A stretch of DNA of 64,000 nucleotides from Chlorophyllum brunneum (GCA_963576785.1 OY756141.1:434001-498000), one strand, 5' to 3'; shown: positions 1-14,379, counted from the first letter of the stretch. Numbers and translations are program-made. The notes: generated by a model from the sequence alone, not told the origin.

Positions 1-3000
1 GTGGCCCAATGACTTCTGTGAAGTCTGACTTCGAACATATATTGAGAAAAGAAGCAAAGAGCGGGAAATAGAATGTATACGGCTTCCACCTGTGGATGAA
101 AGTCCGAGGTGATTGAAGCTGGATTTTTGTGTACGGAGAGTATGCGGGGACTAGATGGAGTGGGTAACAATACCGGGTATCACGCCCTTCACCCTCAGAA
201 ACGTATCCATCACTAATCATTGTATAGCAATGGCAACCTCCAAGGGACAGATGGAAGCTCAGGAAAATTGTAGGGGACAAATAACCTGATCAGCATTGGC
301 TCGCTTGTCATTCCGTGATCAGATAGAGAAATTCAAGTTTTAGAGCGCTGAAACGAAAACGAAATGGAAGACGGACTCTGGGGTCATTTAGGTTCCGCTC
401 CTTGAAGGAAAAAAAGAAGGATACACAGCAATCACGAGATGAGTGTAAACATTGGCCCACCTGATTGTCTGGGGAAGGCTCCGTTTAACTCCTCGAGAGA
501 TTCCATCGGACGGAAAGGTCAGTCGAACTGAGGCCGAATCCCGAGAACCATTTCACAAAAGAACGGGTGGCGGACCATTACTTCGTGCACAAATCGTGTA
601 GTCTTGGCGGATGAGCAACGTCTAGACCACGACAAAATTAGACAGAAGACGAGATCAGCTGACAACTATGTCTCGGCGATCCATTCAAGAAACTAGCTTG
701 TTGCCTGCGGCGCCAAATAACAGTCTGCCAGCAGAACAGCTGACTCCTCCGAGATGGCTGGTGTAATGGTACAGAGATAGGTCGCAACTTCGTCAAGGGT
801 GAAACACCAGTCACCCGAGGTCCGCCCTGGAGAAGGCAATGCTCAACTGAATCAAAAACCTGCTGGCGTCAAGGACGGTGGTTCTTGCGGTCCGGATATT
901 GCGAGATTACCCAAAGTTCACTTCATAAGGGCACTGCAGCACATCAGAAAGACTATTAGCTCGAACGGGGCCGTTCAGGTTGTCAAAGTGGAAACTGCGA
1001 AGTGACCAAGCTCGTGAATACTTCCACCCCACAGTAGTTGGAGTAAGAAGCAAGGCACTGATTCGCGCACTTTGAACGTGAGATGGTTAAAATTAACAAG
1101 CTGTTCGGGTTCCGGGCCACGCCTTGGAGCTCCAAGAAGCGCACAAGATGTTGAAAATCCTGTGTATGTCAAGAAGGAAAAAAAGCCCAAAGATTTCAGT
1201 GGCAGTCCCCCCAAATCGTACTTGCCCCGACGGTATCTCCATTCCGCTGACATTATAGCCCCGGTGACATATATACAGCTCTTCCACAGTTGCCGCATTC
1301 TGAACAGTTGGGTGGTCATTAAAATATACCTGGCGGCCCGGCCCTCCATTAGTTTCCTCCCGTGATATGTCACACTTTTGGGGGGGACCTTGTATGTAAT
1401 TTGGTTTGCTCGGCAATCTCAGGCACAATTATGCTTTCCAGTGAAACAAAAATACACATCTGTCAAAGACATAGATGGTAATGACCTTTCATGAACAATG
1501 AGAGAATTTTGACTATGGACATAACGTTAAGCTCCGTGCCAATGCCAGTCCTCCCCCATCACCAGCTCTTATCCCCGTTTCCTTGCTCTCGGCCAATGTA
1601 CCTGAGTTTGGAAACCCTCACGAGTCAGAAAGTTTGTAGGGGAATTCCGAATTGCCAGTATAGACGTGTCCCCGTTTCTCTCGTATACGAACATCACTCC
1701 TATGAACGATCTTCAACATCGGCGTTAAATCTTGTAACCTGGCCGAGGGGGGTTTACTAACAGCAAGGCGCTCTATCTTGGGCTTTACCATCAGAATATA
1801 TGATTCCAGCAGATATCACACTTGAAGGTTATCCCCTCTAGGAAAAGGTGGAGGCTTATCATCTAGCGCCCCCACTCGGGACTTCATAATCGCCCCAGCA
1901 TTAAGCAATTACTCCCGGGAACCCAACACAACGCCAGTAAAATGGGAGTGTGAGCCTCTTCTCATCGAAATATAATTATCACCGGACGCCACGTCATTTC
2001 ACCGACTATCACAATGTTCGAGGTATCACTGGCTGTGAGGGTTGGTTGAGAATCATTGCCAAAAACCGCCCGTAGAGCCTACTTCCCAACATTCTACCAC
2101 TCTCATGGGCAGCTTTGATTCCAATCGTCTGTCCTAATCTACTTCACCACTTCTTTCGGATCGTTCGTCACTTGCCCGGGCGATTATGCGCCCAAAACAT
2201 AACCCCCGAATGTTCGCGGCAATAATTATTTTACAATCATCTTCACACCCCGGTAGAAGCACCGTCACGATCGAAGTACATCCGGCGCACCACGCCTTAG
2301 ATCCTTTACCGCTGAGGGGATATCAACGATGAGGCTACATCAACCACCAGAATCTCTAACCCCTTCTATAGCGAAATGACCTCACCCTAGACCCATTGTA
2401 ATCAAGGAAAGTAAACGATCAAGAGTTTAATACGACGGCGTCTGACACAAACACCCGAGCATAGGAACCGCTGCGACTGTGACACACTAATAATACATGC
2501 TGACGGTATGCCTCCTCGCCCACATCTCCCTAGATAAGAACAAGGAGGAATTTTTTCATCGACAGTCTTATGAGCACAACTCACGGAACTTATGCGCTGA
2601 CTGCTGACCGGGGTTATGGATCCCATCACAGCCTGAGGCAGGGCGAAGTTAAACTCTAGGGACAAATCCCATTACTATTACCACTGGTAGCAGGATCGTC
2701 ACTCTCTGACACTAACCAGCCCGTTCCGTCCCCCAATGTCTATCTTTCATATCTACTTACCTCATTCCGCCCCTGAAGTCGTTATTGATCAACCTTCAAC
2801 AACGTGCCAACTCGGACTTTGAGCAAACGTTGCAGCGACGTCACGAGCCTCACCATCATCTTCTCAAATTCTTGTCCTCGACTAACGCTTTAGCGACCCG
2901 TAACCATGCGGGGCTTATCGTTATGAGACCCAGTTCACGTACCTTATCTCCGTAGATAAGATAGCCATGCTAATCATGGCCCGTACATCCCCTATTGAGA

Positions 3001-5074
3001 GTCACGACCGTGCGCAGTTCCCATTTCTCTTCTTCCCTGCATTCAGGTAACTCGGTAGGTTCTTAATTGCATAATGACTCAAATGAGCTACCAAAGTGTC
3101 CCCGGTGGCGTAAATCTGGTATCATGTCTCGTGCCCCCGTGAGCAGAGCATCGCGCGGTTCTGAACGTTCTCATATTCTCGAACCTCGTGTTTCCATCTG
3201 AAAAAATGATCCCAAGACCACAAAACTCTCAAACGGTTATCTCGTGTGAAGCTCTTTGTAGAGCTCAAAATCAAAGTCAAATCTACTTCAGCCTCTCGTG
3301 GTTAGTCTTAGTTGAACTAAAGGTCTCGACCTCTGATGTTTCGCTATACCGAATAGAATTCGCAAAAATTGATCACGTTTCGAATCAGAAGACCCAGTTA
3401 ACTCAAGTCCAAGACTCTCATAATACCTTCCCAGATGACCTTGAAAGCATTGGGGCGCTCGAGCGTTCCACGAGTTGTGTGATTGCCGTGGGCCATATCC
3501 GTTCAATGCCTGCCAAACCATACCATAATGTTCTAAATTCGCTACATAGTAAACCCCACTACCCCACACTCCTCGTGCTATCACGCGCAAAAGAAGTCCC
3601 AAGGTATTGCTCAAGCACGAGTCTCCAGGAACTCAATAGTCATGGCCCCGCATGAAGCAGCCTAACCCCCCTTCGCGGGCACGAGGAAACACATCGAGCA
3701 TTTGTCAATATCTCCCAAAAGGGTCTTCATCCGCTGTAGACTACGATCCAAAAACTGTACTCAGCATCATCGATGCACCTATGATGGGTGTACTGTGTCT
3801 GCCTAACATCAAACTTTGATCGGCCGTCTCGATGTCAATCAAACTGTTGATTATCCTGTTCTTTCTACGGCACCTCATAGTCAGTACAATAAGGACACAA
3901 TAGGAAAGTTTACAAAGTGTTAGCTCCGGGCTCCCGTGACTGTTCTCGTGCGATGAGCATGACAAGCAGGTACTAATCTGACTTCTGACGTTGTTATCGG
4001 AAGGCAGCCCATTGTTTGTTTGGCGAGTTAATCTTGACGTAATGGACAAATTAGAGGTTTAGATAATATATTGGCAAATAATGTACTCTACAGGTAAATA
4101 TACTACAAATCCAATGAACCATAGAACCCTATTATTTCTACGGACTTGTTTTGAGTCACAGCGCAGTTGTATAACGGACTACAACATGAATTTTCATTCT
4201 TTGTTTTGGACTACAACCACGAAAGCCCACCGCCACAAGTCTAGAGCAAGAATACAAAAAAAAATAGAAAAGTACAGAACATACCACTCCCGAATAACCC
4301 GTTATCGCGAATAAAGAGTAGCAGATGAAGGCGAAGGGAGGTAGCGGGAAACGAGTGTTATGCTATTGATATCACTATCAGTACTCAAACTAGTCTTCAC
4401 GATATCCGGACGACGGAGTTGTCTTGAGTAGATCGGTATTGAGTTGTATATGGTCGTTGTGGTGATCGTCAGATGGAGGTGCTCGGCACTCGATGAGCTG
4501 GGATAAAGGAGTGACAAAGGTCAGGGAGCGGATCAAGGTGGGCGGGAACCACAGGAGCAGGAGCAAGCCGAGTGCCATTAAGGAGGGGATGGTGTCACAG
4601 TGGACGGAGGGGTGATGATCGGATAAATGGAGTAGGACACGAGCAGCAAATAATGTAATGCGGTATAACTGACAGCACAGGGGTTATCGGTTGGGTGTGT
4701 CGACCAGGGATTGCGTTCTAGAGAACGAGGAGCAAGACGCGACACGGCGCATCAACCACGGGAATAAAAGTGGGGCCGGATGAACGGATCCAGCCATGCA
4801 GAAGGCCGGGGTAGGGGGGCAGGGGAGAAGACAACAGCGTGGCGACCAACTAATAATGCATGGGGGCGCGGAGGGGGCAACAATAAATAAGGCAGGGAGA
4901 GAAAGAAAACGAAAAGAGGGATACGCTGGTATGAAATTTTCTTTCGCATCAAAGAAATGGGGTACAATTTCAGTTTCAAAAAGCAAGAACGATCCATAGT
5001 CCAGGGGAGATAAGGGGGGGAGCGAAGCGGGACACAAGCGAGGATTTTGACGATGGGATGTTGAGTCGACCTTC
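1..5074. other. Gene-poor stretch, nothing recognised
   Basis: I find no protein family, tRNA, rRNA or long repeat here. The longest open frames are about 100-155 codons, overlap on opposite strands, carry no recognisable motif and do not link by splicing into a longer protein. Base composition drifts from purine-rich (first kb) to pyrimidine-rich (about 1.5-3.7 kb). The last few hundred bases are the 3' flank of the bHLH gene. Confidence 0.5.
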
Positions 5075-6741
5075 TCACATCATCATCGCGAATCCGCCTC
5101 CGTTCCCTCCACCACCAACCGAGACCATCGTTCCCATTGAGTTCCCGACGAGTCCGTTGCCCATGCCCATACCCATTCCGTTCATCATCATACCGTTACC
5201 CATTCCCATTCCCATTCCCATGAGGTTGTGGCCATGCTGTTGCGCGACGGGCATGTCATCTCTCCACCCGTTCGATCCAGCACGACGACCAAACGATGGA
5301 TTGTCAATCTCGTACGTTGGACTGCCAGCACCAGTGCTGACAGGCGACGCACCTCCCGGAGAGCCACTCATACCCACGCTGTGCGCACCATGACTAGCTG
5401 TGCTCAGCGCTCGTCCTCTACCCGCGACGTTGACAGGAACAGGGACAGGGACAGACAAGCGCTTCGCATTTGACCCGTTACTCCCAGCACTTCCCTCGTC
5501 ACTGATGTAACCTTGCTGATGGCGGGCCATGCTCGCAGCAAAAAAGGCTTGCGAAGATGGATCGGAGAAGGGGTTGGCGGTCCCAGGAGAGGGAGGCTTG
5601 GATCCACCATTCGAAGCAGGGTTTCCGTTGACAGGAGAGACGCTACCGTTGTTGCCGTTGCTATTACCGTTGGAACCAGGAAGACCATGAGAAGACGCAG
5701 GAGGGGTGAAGAGGGACCTCTGAGCTTGGATCATTTGCTGCTGGGATTGAGCTCCATACCATGCGGCCATCTTTTCAGCGTCCAGCTGGGGCTGCTGCAT
5801 GCCAAATCCAGGACCAGAAGCACCGCCGAAGCCGTGATGAGAATCGTACATATTGGGGGCCTCGAAAGAAGTAGGACTGGAAATCATGGGAGCACCACCA
5901 GCAGTGGGACGAGGAAGGATGTGAGCGAGATGCAAACCATTACCCGTAGGACCAGAAGGAACATTATGGGTGAAAGCGTGTCCAGTCTTCATCATCGACG
6001 TAACGCGAGGGTCATCCATCTCATCCATGTGTGGCAGGGCACTAGGGTGGTGCGAATGACCATGAGGGATGTTATGGGTAGGGACCACGTTCGGGTATTC
6101 ATCTTCATAGCCAGCGTAGTCATTCTCTTCTTCGGGGTCTTCTTCTCCGGGCACAGCGGCAATGACCTCAAGCTCGCCACTGAGGACCATGGAGAAGGCA
6201 TCACCTCGAGCCGGTTCTTCGACTCGAGGAATTCCAGCACGATCACGCCATTCGTTGATCTCGCGGCGAAGAGCATCAGCTTCATGTTTCAACATACGGA
6301 GCTCGCGGGCTGCAAGCAAGCGATGACGGCGAGAGGCATGAATGTGAGCAATGGAAGAGTTGACGATGGAAGATTTAGAAGGACGACGAATCTGAGAGAG
6401 GTTGGGCAAGAGGGCCGCAAGATCCTAAAATGTGGTGAGTATATGCGCTCGGACATTATAAGTCAACTCACGAGGAAACGGCCATTCAAAGTCTCTCTAC
6501 GCTGACGTTCGACTGCATTGTGGGTTGCACGGCGCTCTGCAGTGTTGGCGCGCCTGCTGGGCTTACGTTTGACCTGAGAAGCGGCAGCACTACTAGGTGA
6601 CGAAGCGTTTGCCGGCTGGTTGTTCTGCTGCTGGGTGTTGTTCTCTTGTTGGGGGCTTGGAGAGGCAGGGGTATGTGGAGCTTCAATGTCCGAGCTGGGC
6701 GAGTTGCCCGAAGCGGGAGAGAGAGGAAGAGTCATGGCCAT
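5075..6741 (-). CDS. bHLH transcription factor
   Basis: Predicted nuclear DNA-binding regulator of 539 residues. Exon 1 is 6741-6472 and exon 2 is 6424-5075; the 47-nt intron (6471-6425, phase 0) falls inside helix 1. Residues 1-60 are a Ser/Pro/Gln/Asn-rich linker. Residues 60-90 hold the basic region and helix 1 (ERRATHNAVERQRRETLN), where the His, Glu and Arg residues fit an E-box reader. Exon 2 resumes with DLAALLPNLS, a loop, helix 2 and a long Leu/Arg-rich helix ending in EINEWRDRAG. After an acidic stretch the protein is low-complexity (Asn, Gly, Ser, Pro) and ends in a Met/Gly-rich tail. A second Met lies two codons in. The domain is clear; target genes and exact family are unknown. 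Confidence 0.85.
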
Positions 6742-9700
6742 GTAATGAAGAGCAAAGTCAGGCTACGCGATTACTCAAGCGGACACCTGGACGACGACGG
6801 AGGGGTTGTTAGTGTTGTGATTGCGGTTCGCGAGCTGAGCTCAAGCGTATACTGGGAGAGGAGTAGCGGACGATGGGTCGCGAGCAGAGCTCAAGCGGAC
6901 GTTAGTGGGCGGGAGAGATGAGGCCGGCAAGGGTCGCGAGACCTAGAGGACGGTGAGGACGGCGACGACGAGGGAGAGAAAGGCGCATATACTCACTACA
7001 GGCGGTATCCTTGGGACGGCGAGGGCTAGGGCGGGATGGAGGAAGGGGGAAGAGTGCAAGAGTCGGTTGGACTCGATTATCAGACGACCATACAACAGCG
7101 CTCTCAACCCACTCATCAGCTCGCTATGTAAACCCCTCAAGATCCTCACAAACCTTCACAAACACCGTCACGGTCACCCAGATCCAGATCCACACCAAAC
7201 ACTACCAAGCAAAATCCTAGATCCACCTGTCACATTCCTAGGGTCCCATCTCCCCCTCCTGCCACCCTCTCGGGCGACGGCCCTGCTTTCCGCCTCTCTC
7301 CCCGAGATCCCATCGCACCGGCTGCCGGCTATTCACTAATCCGCCTCTCACCCCTCTCTTCCCCTTCAAAAGCCCTTCTTCCCCAGCCCCCGCTCGAACG
7401 TCCCTCAATGGATTATCTCGTATTGATGTTACATTATCTTATTGACTGTGCAACTAATATACCCACCGCCTAAAAATTTTTCTCGCTCTTCCCTCATCCA
7501 CCCCAGGCCACCCGTGATTTCCTGCCTCAGATAAACGGCCGCTATACATGGTTGTAATTAGTCATCGCCTCGTCGTCTGGAAATCACGAACTGCAACCGA
7601 GAAGTGTACGCGAATGAAATGATGTTTTGATGGACGTCTGCCTCTCGCTTTGATTCTCGGACTTTGGCCTTTGACTGGCATCAGACATCTCACCTCCCAA
7701 GCCTGCTTCACGGCTCCACTGACGAAGGGGAATAATTTGTGATCTATGTGACACCTATGCAATGTATTCCATAAGAATTCTGGTAAAACATTTCCAGTCA
7801 ACCTACGCTTAACACTCGCTTGCAGGGCCACGGTCGTCATGAGATCGCTTATTATTGGGAAATGACCCAATGGAATTGAGTGACAGTCCGTGTCAGACAC
7901 ACTTCCAGTCCTAGATATGACAACTCCAGGAGCAGATATACATGATACAATCACGTAAACAATCCTCCAGCCCAACACCTTTGTGCAGCGAGCTTTCTCC
8001 GAAGGGTCGTCTTTTACGATCATTTCTCCTCAACCACTGTGCTGGCAACACTATTCAGAGCCTGTCAGTTTCTCAGCTTCAGTTCTATTGAGCGGAAAAC
8101 GCAGTTCCGCCATCCTGAATCAAGAATGCTGAGACCCCGGACCGGCGGGTTTTCGCAGAGTTTACTTCCATGGTATCTTATCCCTTACTTTGAACTCAGC
8201 GGCCTGCAATATACGAAACTGGGATGGCTTTCCAACGATACTTCGACCTCACGTTGGACACTGATCAGAAATTACGCACGTTCTGTCCTTTTCGGCTCAG
8301 TATCCCACCATGTCCGCAGAGAAATCCAATCAAGGAAATAGACCCGCGTCCGCCATCCCGCGGTGAAGTCTCAGAAGCTCTTGATCCTTCACATCCACCA
8401 CCAAATATACCACCCCGACATTTTCTTCGACTCCCACAAAAGGTATGGCTTCATGTGTTTTCTTTCCCAATCACTCCCCGGTATGCCCGTTATCGCGAAG
8501 GAACGTCAAGTCAGCAGAATATCCCATACAACGTCATCATCTCACCAGAAGTCATTTATCAGTGTGGAATTTGACTCGACGTTTCTGAATCCCTGACAGG
8601 AGGTTTATTTTGTCGTCGCGAAAATCATATGCCATGTACCCTCATTCAGTTGAACTGAGGCGTGCGGTTGCTGGCTGGGAGTGTACGCTAATTCGAGGTC
8701 GATCAATCAGCCAGTCGCGTGGTAGTGGCTGCGTATATAGCAACTCAATCAGGTTCTTCATACTAAGGCCTTTAAGAGAGGCACTACCTCAGCAGTTTCA
8801 TAAATTCACCCCGGTGATGGATCTAGCAGTTATCTTCGCCACAGCGAAATAGAACCATACAACCGACATCTATATCAATCATAGGCTTATTCAATGATTT
8901 CGAACAGAAGTCTTTAACCACGGTACGTCTACAAAACCGAGGCGGTCGAAAAAAAACGTGTTAGATGCCTTAATCACATTTTTATTCCCCACCAAAACAC
9001 CTCCTGCTCAGTACCAAAGTGGTAATCCTGAAACGACTTGAGATATCCACTCAGAAATTGTACCCGGGTCTAGTCCTCGAGGTAAACACCTCCTCAGAGT
9101 CGGCCACGCACCTGCAACTGCGAAGTTACATCAGTCGCGGACATTTATGACAGTTTCTGCAAATGTTTCGTATCTCCCGCACGGTGGTGACCGTGTTCAC
9201 CGAAATAAATTCCTTTTACAAAATTCCCGTACATTATAAACCCAACGCAGCTCCACGCCCTACGGGTTTGCCTCACTTGACCCGCCCGAGCCGTTTCAGC
9301 TTTGTTCCCCGCCTCCATCCTCCGCTGAACGTTACCAGGGAACGTCGGGCTGTGGCGTTACGTCTCTTTCGGGCCAATCACGAAGTGCTACCTACCAATT
9401 TTAGTAACGCCTCGGCGAACCCCAGCTCCTACTAAGTATAGAAATTTACAGAGTCGGTATTGTTCAATGACCGACCATATCCAACCCGTATTGGGGTAGC
9501 CTTGTATTCTATTTCTGCGGAATCCGGATGATCCGGGTCATAGACGCCACTTTCAGCATAGCCAAATCCCCTCCCGCGCCTCCTCACTTTCGCTGATGCT
9601 ATCGTTGAACGTAAAATAACACGAGCAGTTTTCATTTCGCCTTGAAATGATCCGGGGACAGCGTGATGGAGCTTGGAGTTAAGGAAGCTAGACTTGGGTT

Positions 9701-12700
9701 CTAGATACGATTTGTGGGCGGTGTTTGCAAATCTTTAGCTCAACGGGACTTACTTTACGCCTGCGGGCCTGAGGATCGTAACCCTCCTTTTGTGGAGAGG
9801 GAGCGAAAGCAGCCGGCGGCGGTGGTGTGACGTGAGGGGTCCTGAGAGGAATTAACCTCCATCAGCCAAAACGACCCTTGCACACTAAGGCCACAGTACC
9901 TGGCGGACATCGGCTATGGCTCAGGTGAGTAAGGGTCAAGGGGTGACCGACTTACTGATCTCCACTGACCCAGGTAGTTCCTTCAACGTTTTTCCGATCA
10001 CCACAACTCCGTTAACGGATGACTAGGATAAGGAAAATCAACGAAATTGGAATTTGAAGCATTCTCCGCCTCTCCCGATGAAAGACAAAGCCCACTGCGG
10101 GCCCATTACCGACTGTCGTTGATCTGAATGACGTGCCTTACCTCGACATATTGATCCGCCGCTTCGGGACACCCGTTCGGTCCCACTTCGCGTTTTTTTA
10201 ACCGTTTCTCTTGTTTGTTTTTTTACCCAGCTCTCAGCCTAGAAACGACAAAGACATTGACTGGCTTGAAAGAACCAAAGTGCTGGTCTTCTTGATCATT
10301 CATCATCAGAAACCTTAACGAGTCACAATCAAACTGTTTCCGTTCAAGTCATGTTCATGGAGAGGTTGTTGACAATTGCTACTTACCAACTCCTCAATCG
10401 TTTGTCATTACTACTTTCATCACCCTGAGCTCCGCGGAGACATTACCCACTCCTGTCGACCAGTACAACGAAAAGGCAATTGTAAACAGCAATCTCATAA
10501 TTGTTGTCCCAGGCCCTCACGCTCTCAGGCCAGGCTCACTCAAATCAGGACGACATTACGTTCTCGGCTCTGGTTTCCGGGTTTCTCTATCGTAAAGCTG
10601 ATTTTGTGATGGGAGTCCCTGGCTGTGTACATTGTACTTACATACAATTCACTAGCGGCGGGGCGCATCAATGGGCATTCTCCGGACACGTGTCAGACTG
10701 AGATAGAAGCTCCGTCTTTTGTCTCCAAGGCGCTTATAATAGATGAAGAATAGATGCTGTCGCTACTTGGTACATACGTAGGCACCAAATTTCCCGCCTT
10801 TTGGGATGAGATTCTTGGATACATGATCTAATTGGCACCGATATGATTTCCTGCCTCAAGTTCTGTTTTATCTTCATGTCATGAAAATTAGAAGTGTCTC
10901 AATATAACGTTTCTGCAGTTCTAACTACTAATGCATAGTTCAGATTTCCCGCTTTCTGAAACCAAAGGACCAACAGTTTCAGAATATGAATAGCGTACCA
11001 TCATCTTCTGGGTGGGCCCGTTTATCACGTTCGTTCGGTGTGCGTGGCCATCGAGTGAAAACCACGCGAGAGCCATCTCCACATCATCTTCTAACTCAGG
11101 CACCGAGGCTCGAACTCAGCTCTCATGCAATTGCAGCGGAGGGGTCTGCACCAGCTATACTGTGAGAGGCCATCCAATAATTCATGATATCAATCAGCTG
11201 TTTCGATTATCTCTGTTTCCAGGACTGTATTCCCTACTAACACCTCTAGATGATATGTGGCAATGTCCGAATGTCCTTCTTGTCTGGTTTGTATCCAAAG
11301 CTACCGAGAGCGACGACTTCGAGAGCTCAGGCTGGACGGACATTCCAACATTAGCCCCGTTCCAACGTCTTCCTGATTAATGAGGAGCTGAAGCCTGTCA
11401 CTAGCGTGGATGACAGGGGGTTAAGAGAGATCAGATCCTTCGACTTCTTCAGCTTCTTTGATGATCATCACCCTGGGTGACCGCAGCTGACCCTTGTTCC
11501 AACTTTACAACGGATTCAGTAGGAGGATATCCATATAACTAGAAGTTCTTTATCTCGTTGCCACCCTGATGTTCCGCCGCTAGTACTTCAAAGTTGCCAG
11601 AGAGTGAGGCTTTGGCGCATCCACGTTGCTCATTAGTGCTCACTTTCGGAAAAATTACTGCGGTGGCGTCCGAAAACGACGGTGATAGTTGGCTCTCACA
11701 TACCAAGCCAGCTGTCTTGCTGTTTAACCATTATCCGCTAGCTGGACGAATGAATGGTAATCTCTGGCACCTCTGTCCCGCGATAAGGGGCCGTTGTCAC
11801 AGGCCCCGACATCTCTGCTCTTCCCTGGGAGCTGCACTCAATCCACAAAAATGTCAGCGACACTGAAATCCGAGGGGAAAAGTCCTAAAGGGCCTCTAGT
11901 CCGATAGGTGATGGGAATCTATAGAGATTAATGTAAGCGACCGGCAATCTCCCCAGCGGTGCCACCGGACGTCATGTCCTTTTCATTTTGTTACTTGCAA
12001 AGATATGTGTATTCCCCTGGCCGAAGCCGACTTTCTGATGGGTTTACTGATTGTATAAAGTCCAGAAAGACATCCAGTGGAAACTTGTCTCATAAAACTA
12101 TAAAACTTCTCGGATCCAGAATTTACCTTTTGAGGTACGAGGGCGTTCTATTTATAGATGCTCTAGGACTTCGTTTCAAGCGAAGGCCTGGGGAGGCGTA
12201 AGTTATCCGCCGATTAATGTATTGTTCCTTCAACTATGCGAGGTAATTGAAGATTACTTGGAAAGGATACGCACATCCGGATCAGGAAGAAGAGGAACGA
12301 ACTTGGGTCCCTCCCTCCGCTAGACTTTCTTGTCAGTACCTTCAGGAGTGCAGGTCTGTTTATCGGAACTAAAGGATAAAAGAGGGGTTGGTACGGCAAA
12401 AATATTCGCGGCGGTTCTGCAATGGGGAGTGATGGGATCCGAATGAACAAGGCGTCACTTCTTCTGTCGGTAATATATGACGGCCCGGGATGTTTTTTAT
12501 CTTCAGTTTTTTGGAGCCGTGGACCGACTGTCGACAAATCCTGCCGGTCTATATCCGCCAGAAGTAGGCAGACATTGACCCGGTCTCGTTCAGGGAGACT
12601 GCTGACATATCTCTACCAAAACTTTTGGATGGTCACTTGTATTACGTTTACCCAGTTTTTGAGATCCCTCTCCCGTATAATCGACAATTGATTGTGTCAT

Positions 12701-14379
12701 CGTATAAGCGCCGGTTGGTATTTGATATTTTCTGGATATAAATCTGCATTGCACCGCTTAAAGAGCACGGCACTACGAGCCTAGACGACCTAACCTCTGG
12801 TCCTGAGGATCCATGGAATATGGCGTACCAGAAAACAGGTCGATGGCAGTATTTGTGATTTGGACCCTTTTCAACGACCAACATTCTAGTTGCGGGAAAC
12901 GTGGATGGCCCTGGCATTCAGACTACACATTATTCAAATCACTCAATCTTCCAGTTTGTAGGAAGGCGGACTGGTCAGGCGGACCGCTAAATACTCGCTT
13001 GGTGGAAACTTCGGGGATCCTTACCTGCTGCTACTCTCTGTGGTAATATCTTTGGCAATACAACCTACAGTACCGATTGCTGCGCAACCTTTCGACATGA
13101 CTTCGCCTCAGTATTGAACTGGTACTGGTTCCAATACCTTGTTAGTCAGGGCCGATCAAGAAAGCCCATTTCAAACACGATGTAGCGGGAATTCTTTTTC
13201 TCAATCCCCCCCCCATAGCAATCGTGATCGAGGTGTCTGATTCCAGTGTTTTGGAAGAGTGTTAGAAAGCACCAAATGTGGCTAGATGCTGGGGGATATA
13301 TGCCACATCTCAGAAACGTTTCTTTGATGGCAACTACCATCAATAGTCACAGGTAGTTTCTTGGTTGATTAAATGGCACCGAGCCTCAACACGGCTAGTA
13401 AAGTAGCACCGGTGGAGAGCCACGGGAACTTGTCAATGACTTCTTCGTCAAACCTTAAAAAATGACGTTTCTGGTGTGGTCGAGTGTGGTTCCGGGCCGC
13501 CAAGAAAAGCCCGAAATGGCCCTCCAGCTGTAGGTTCTGAGATGCCTCTAGCCAAATCAGAATCAGGTCAGAAATTTTAGGTATCCCTCTGATTTAGGCA
13601 ATCTATCTTAGAAGCCGAACGTGATTTATCGGTGTCAAAGGAGATAACTGTCAAATTTCCAAACAGAAATTTCGAAGGTTGTGACATGTGCACTTGAATC
13701 TATCTTGGGTTATCGACTTGGGGTACTTGTTGTGGGGTGAGAGATTTGTCTGGTATTCCTGATGTTGCGTCGGTATAATTTGGACAGGACAATTCTTTGA
13801 GAAACCGGCAGATCATATTAGCGGGTGTGTTGACCTTGGTTAATGGAAGGCGGGAAATTTTGGGATCTGTCCAGCACAAAAGGGTGAGCGCTCTGACCCA
13901 CCGAGCGCCCGCGATGACTACACTAGGAGGACCATAGGTTTCGGTCATTCTACTCACACGACAAGGATGGACTTGATCGTGTGAAGGCAGATTGAATCAA
14001 ATCAGAACAAAGAAATCCTTATGAGTGTAAAAGCATGGCGATCCTACTTTTTACTTGTCAGAGGAACACTCGGTGACTCACCCTAGGCGTTTATCACATG
14101 TACCACTTCGATGGCAAAGGAAAAATAGGTCGCACATAAGCTCTCGGGCAGAGCTGCACGGATTTAGGATGCTCTTCTGCGCCATTCCACACGTTCCAAC
14201 TCTGGCTCGGCGCGTGCTATGGGAGACTGCACGTGACACGAGATAGTCTGACTGCCATATGCTCTACAACCCACCATATGCACGAAATCGTCGGCTCGCT
14301 ATGGCCTATCAACATGTCAGATACAATTTCAATGCTTATCCGTCTCCTATTATCCTTTTCCAAATCCCAACCAGCTTAG
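6742..14379. other. Long intergenic stretch without recognised genes
   Basis: The first 800 bases are promoter or leader of the bHLH gene, with a strongly pyrimidine-rich plus strand at about 7.2-7.5 kb. The remaining roughly 6.8 kb shows only short overlapping frames (up to 153 codons) without known motifs and without splice-joined continuity. I see no tRNA, rRNA, tandem array or transposon signature. Old decayed sequence is possible but cannot be assigned. Confidence 0.5.
6825..6897. repeat. 23-bp near-perfect direct repeat upstream of the bHLH gene
   Basis: Two copies, 6825-6847 and 6875-6897, start 50 bp apart and differ at two positions; both contain CGCGAGC followed by GAGCTCAAGCG. A shorter match (CTCAAGCGGAC) lies at 6774-6784, next to the start codon. 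The array sits in the 5' leader or proximal promoter of the bHLH gene and could be a regulatory duplication. No known binding motif is assigned. Confidence 0.5.

Noticed and set aside
3188..3655. 155-codon plus-strand frame
   Set aside because: No motif, overlapped by an equally long antisense frame, no splice-linked extension; consistent with chance.
5513..6505. 330-codon open frame on the plus strand
   Set aside because: Antisense shadow of bHLH exon 2; low-complexity coding on the other strand explains its length, and it has no motif.
7562..8023. 153-codon minus-strand frame upstream of the bHLH gene
   Set aside because: No recognisable domain and no continuation by splicing.
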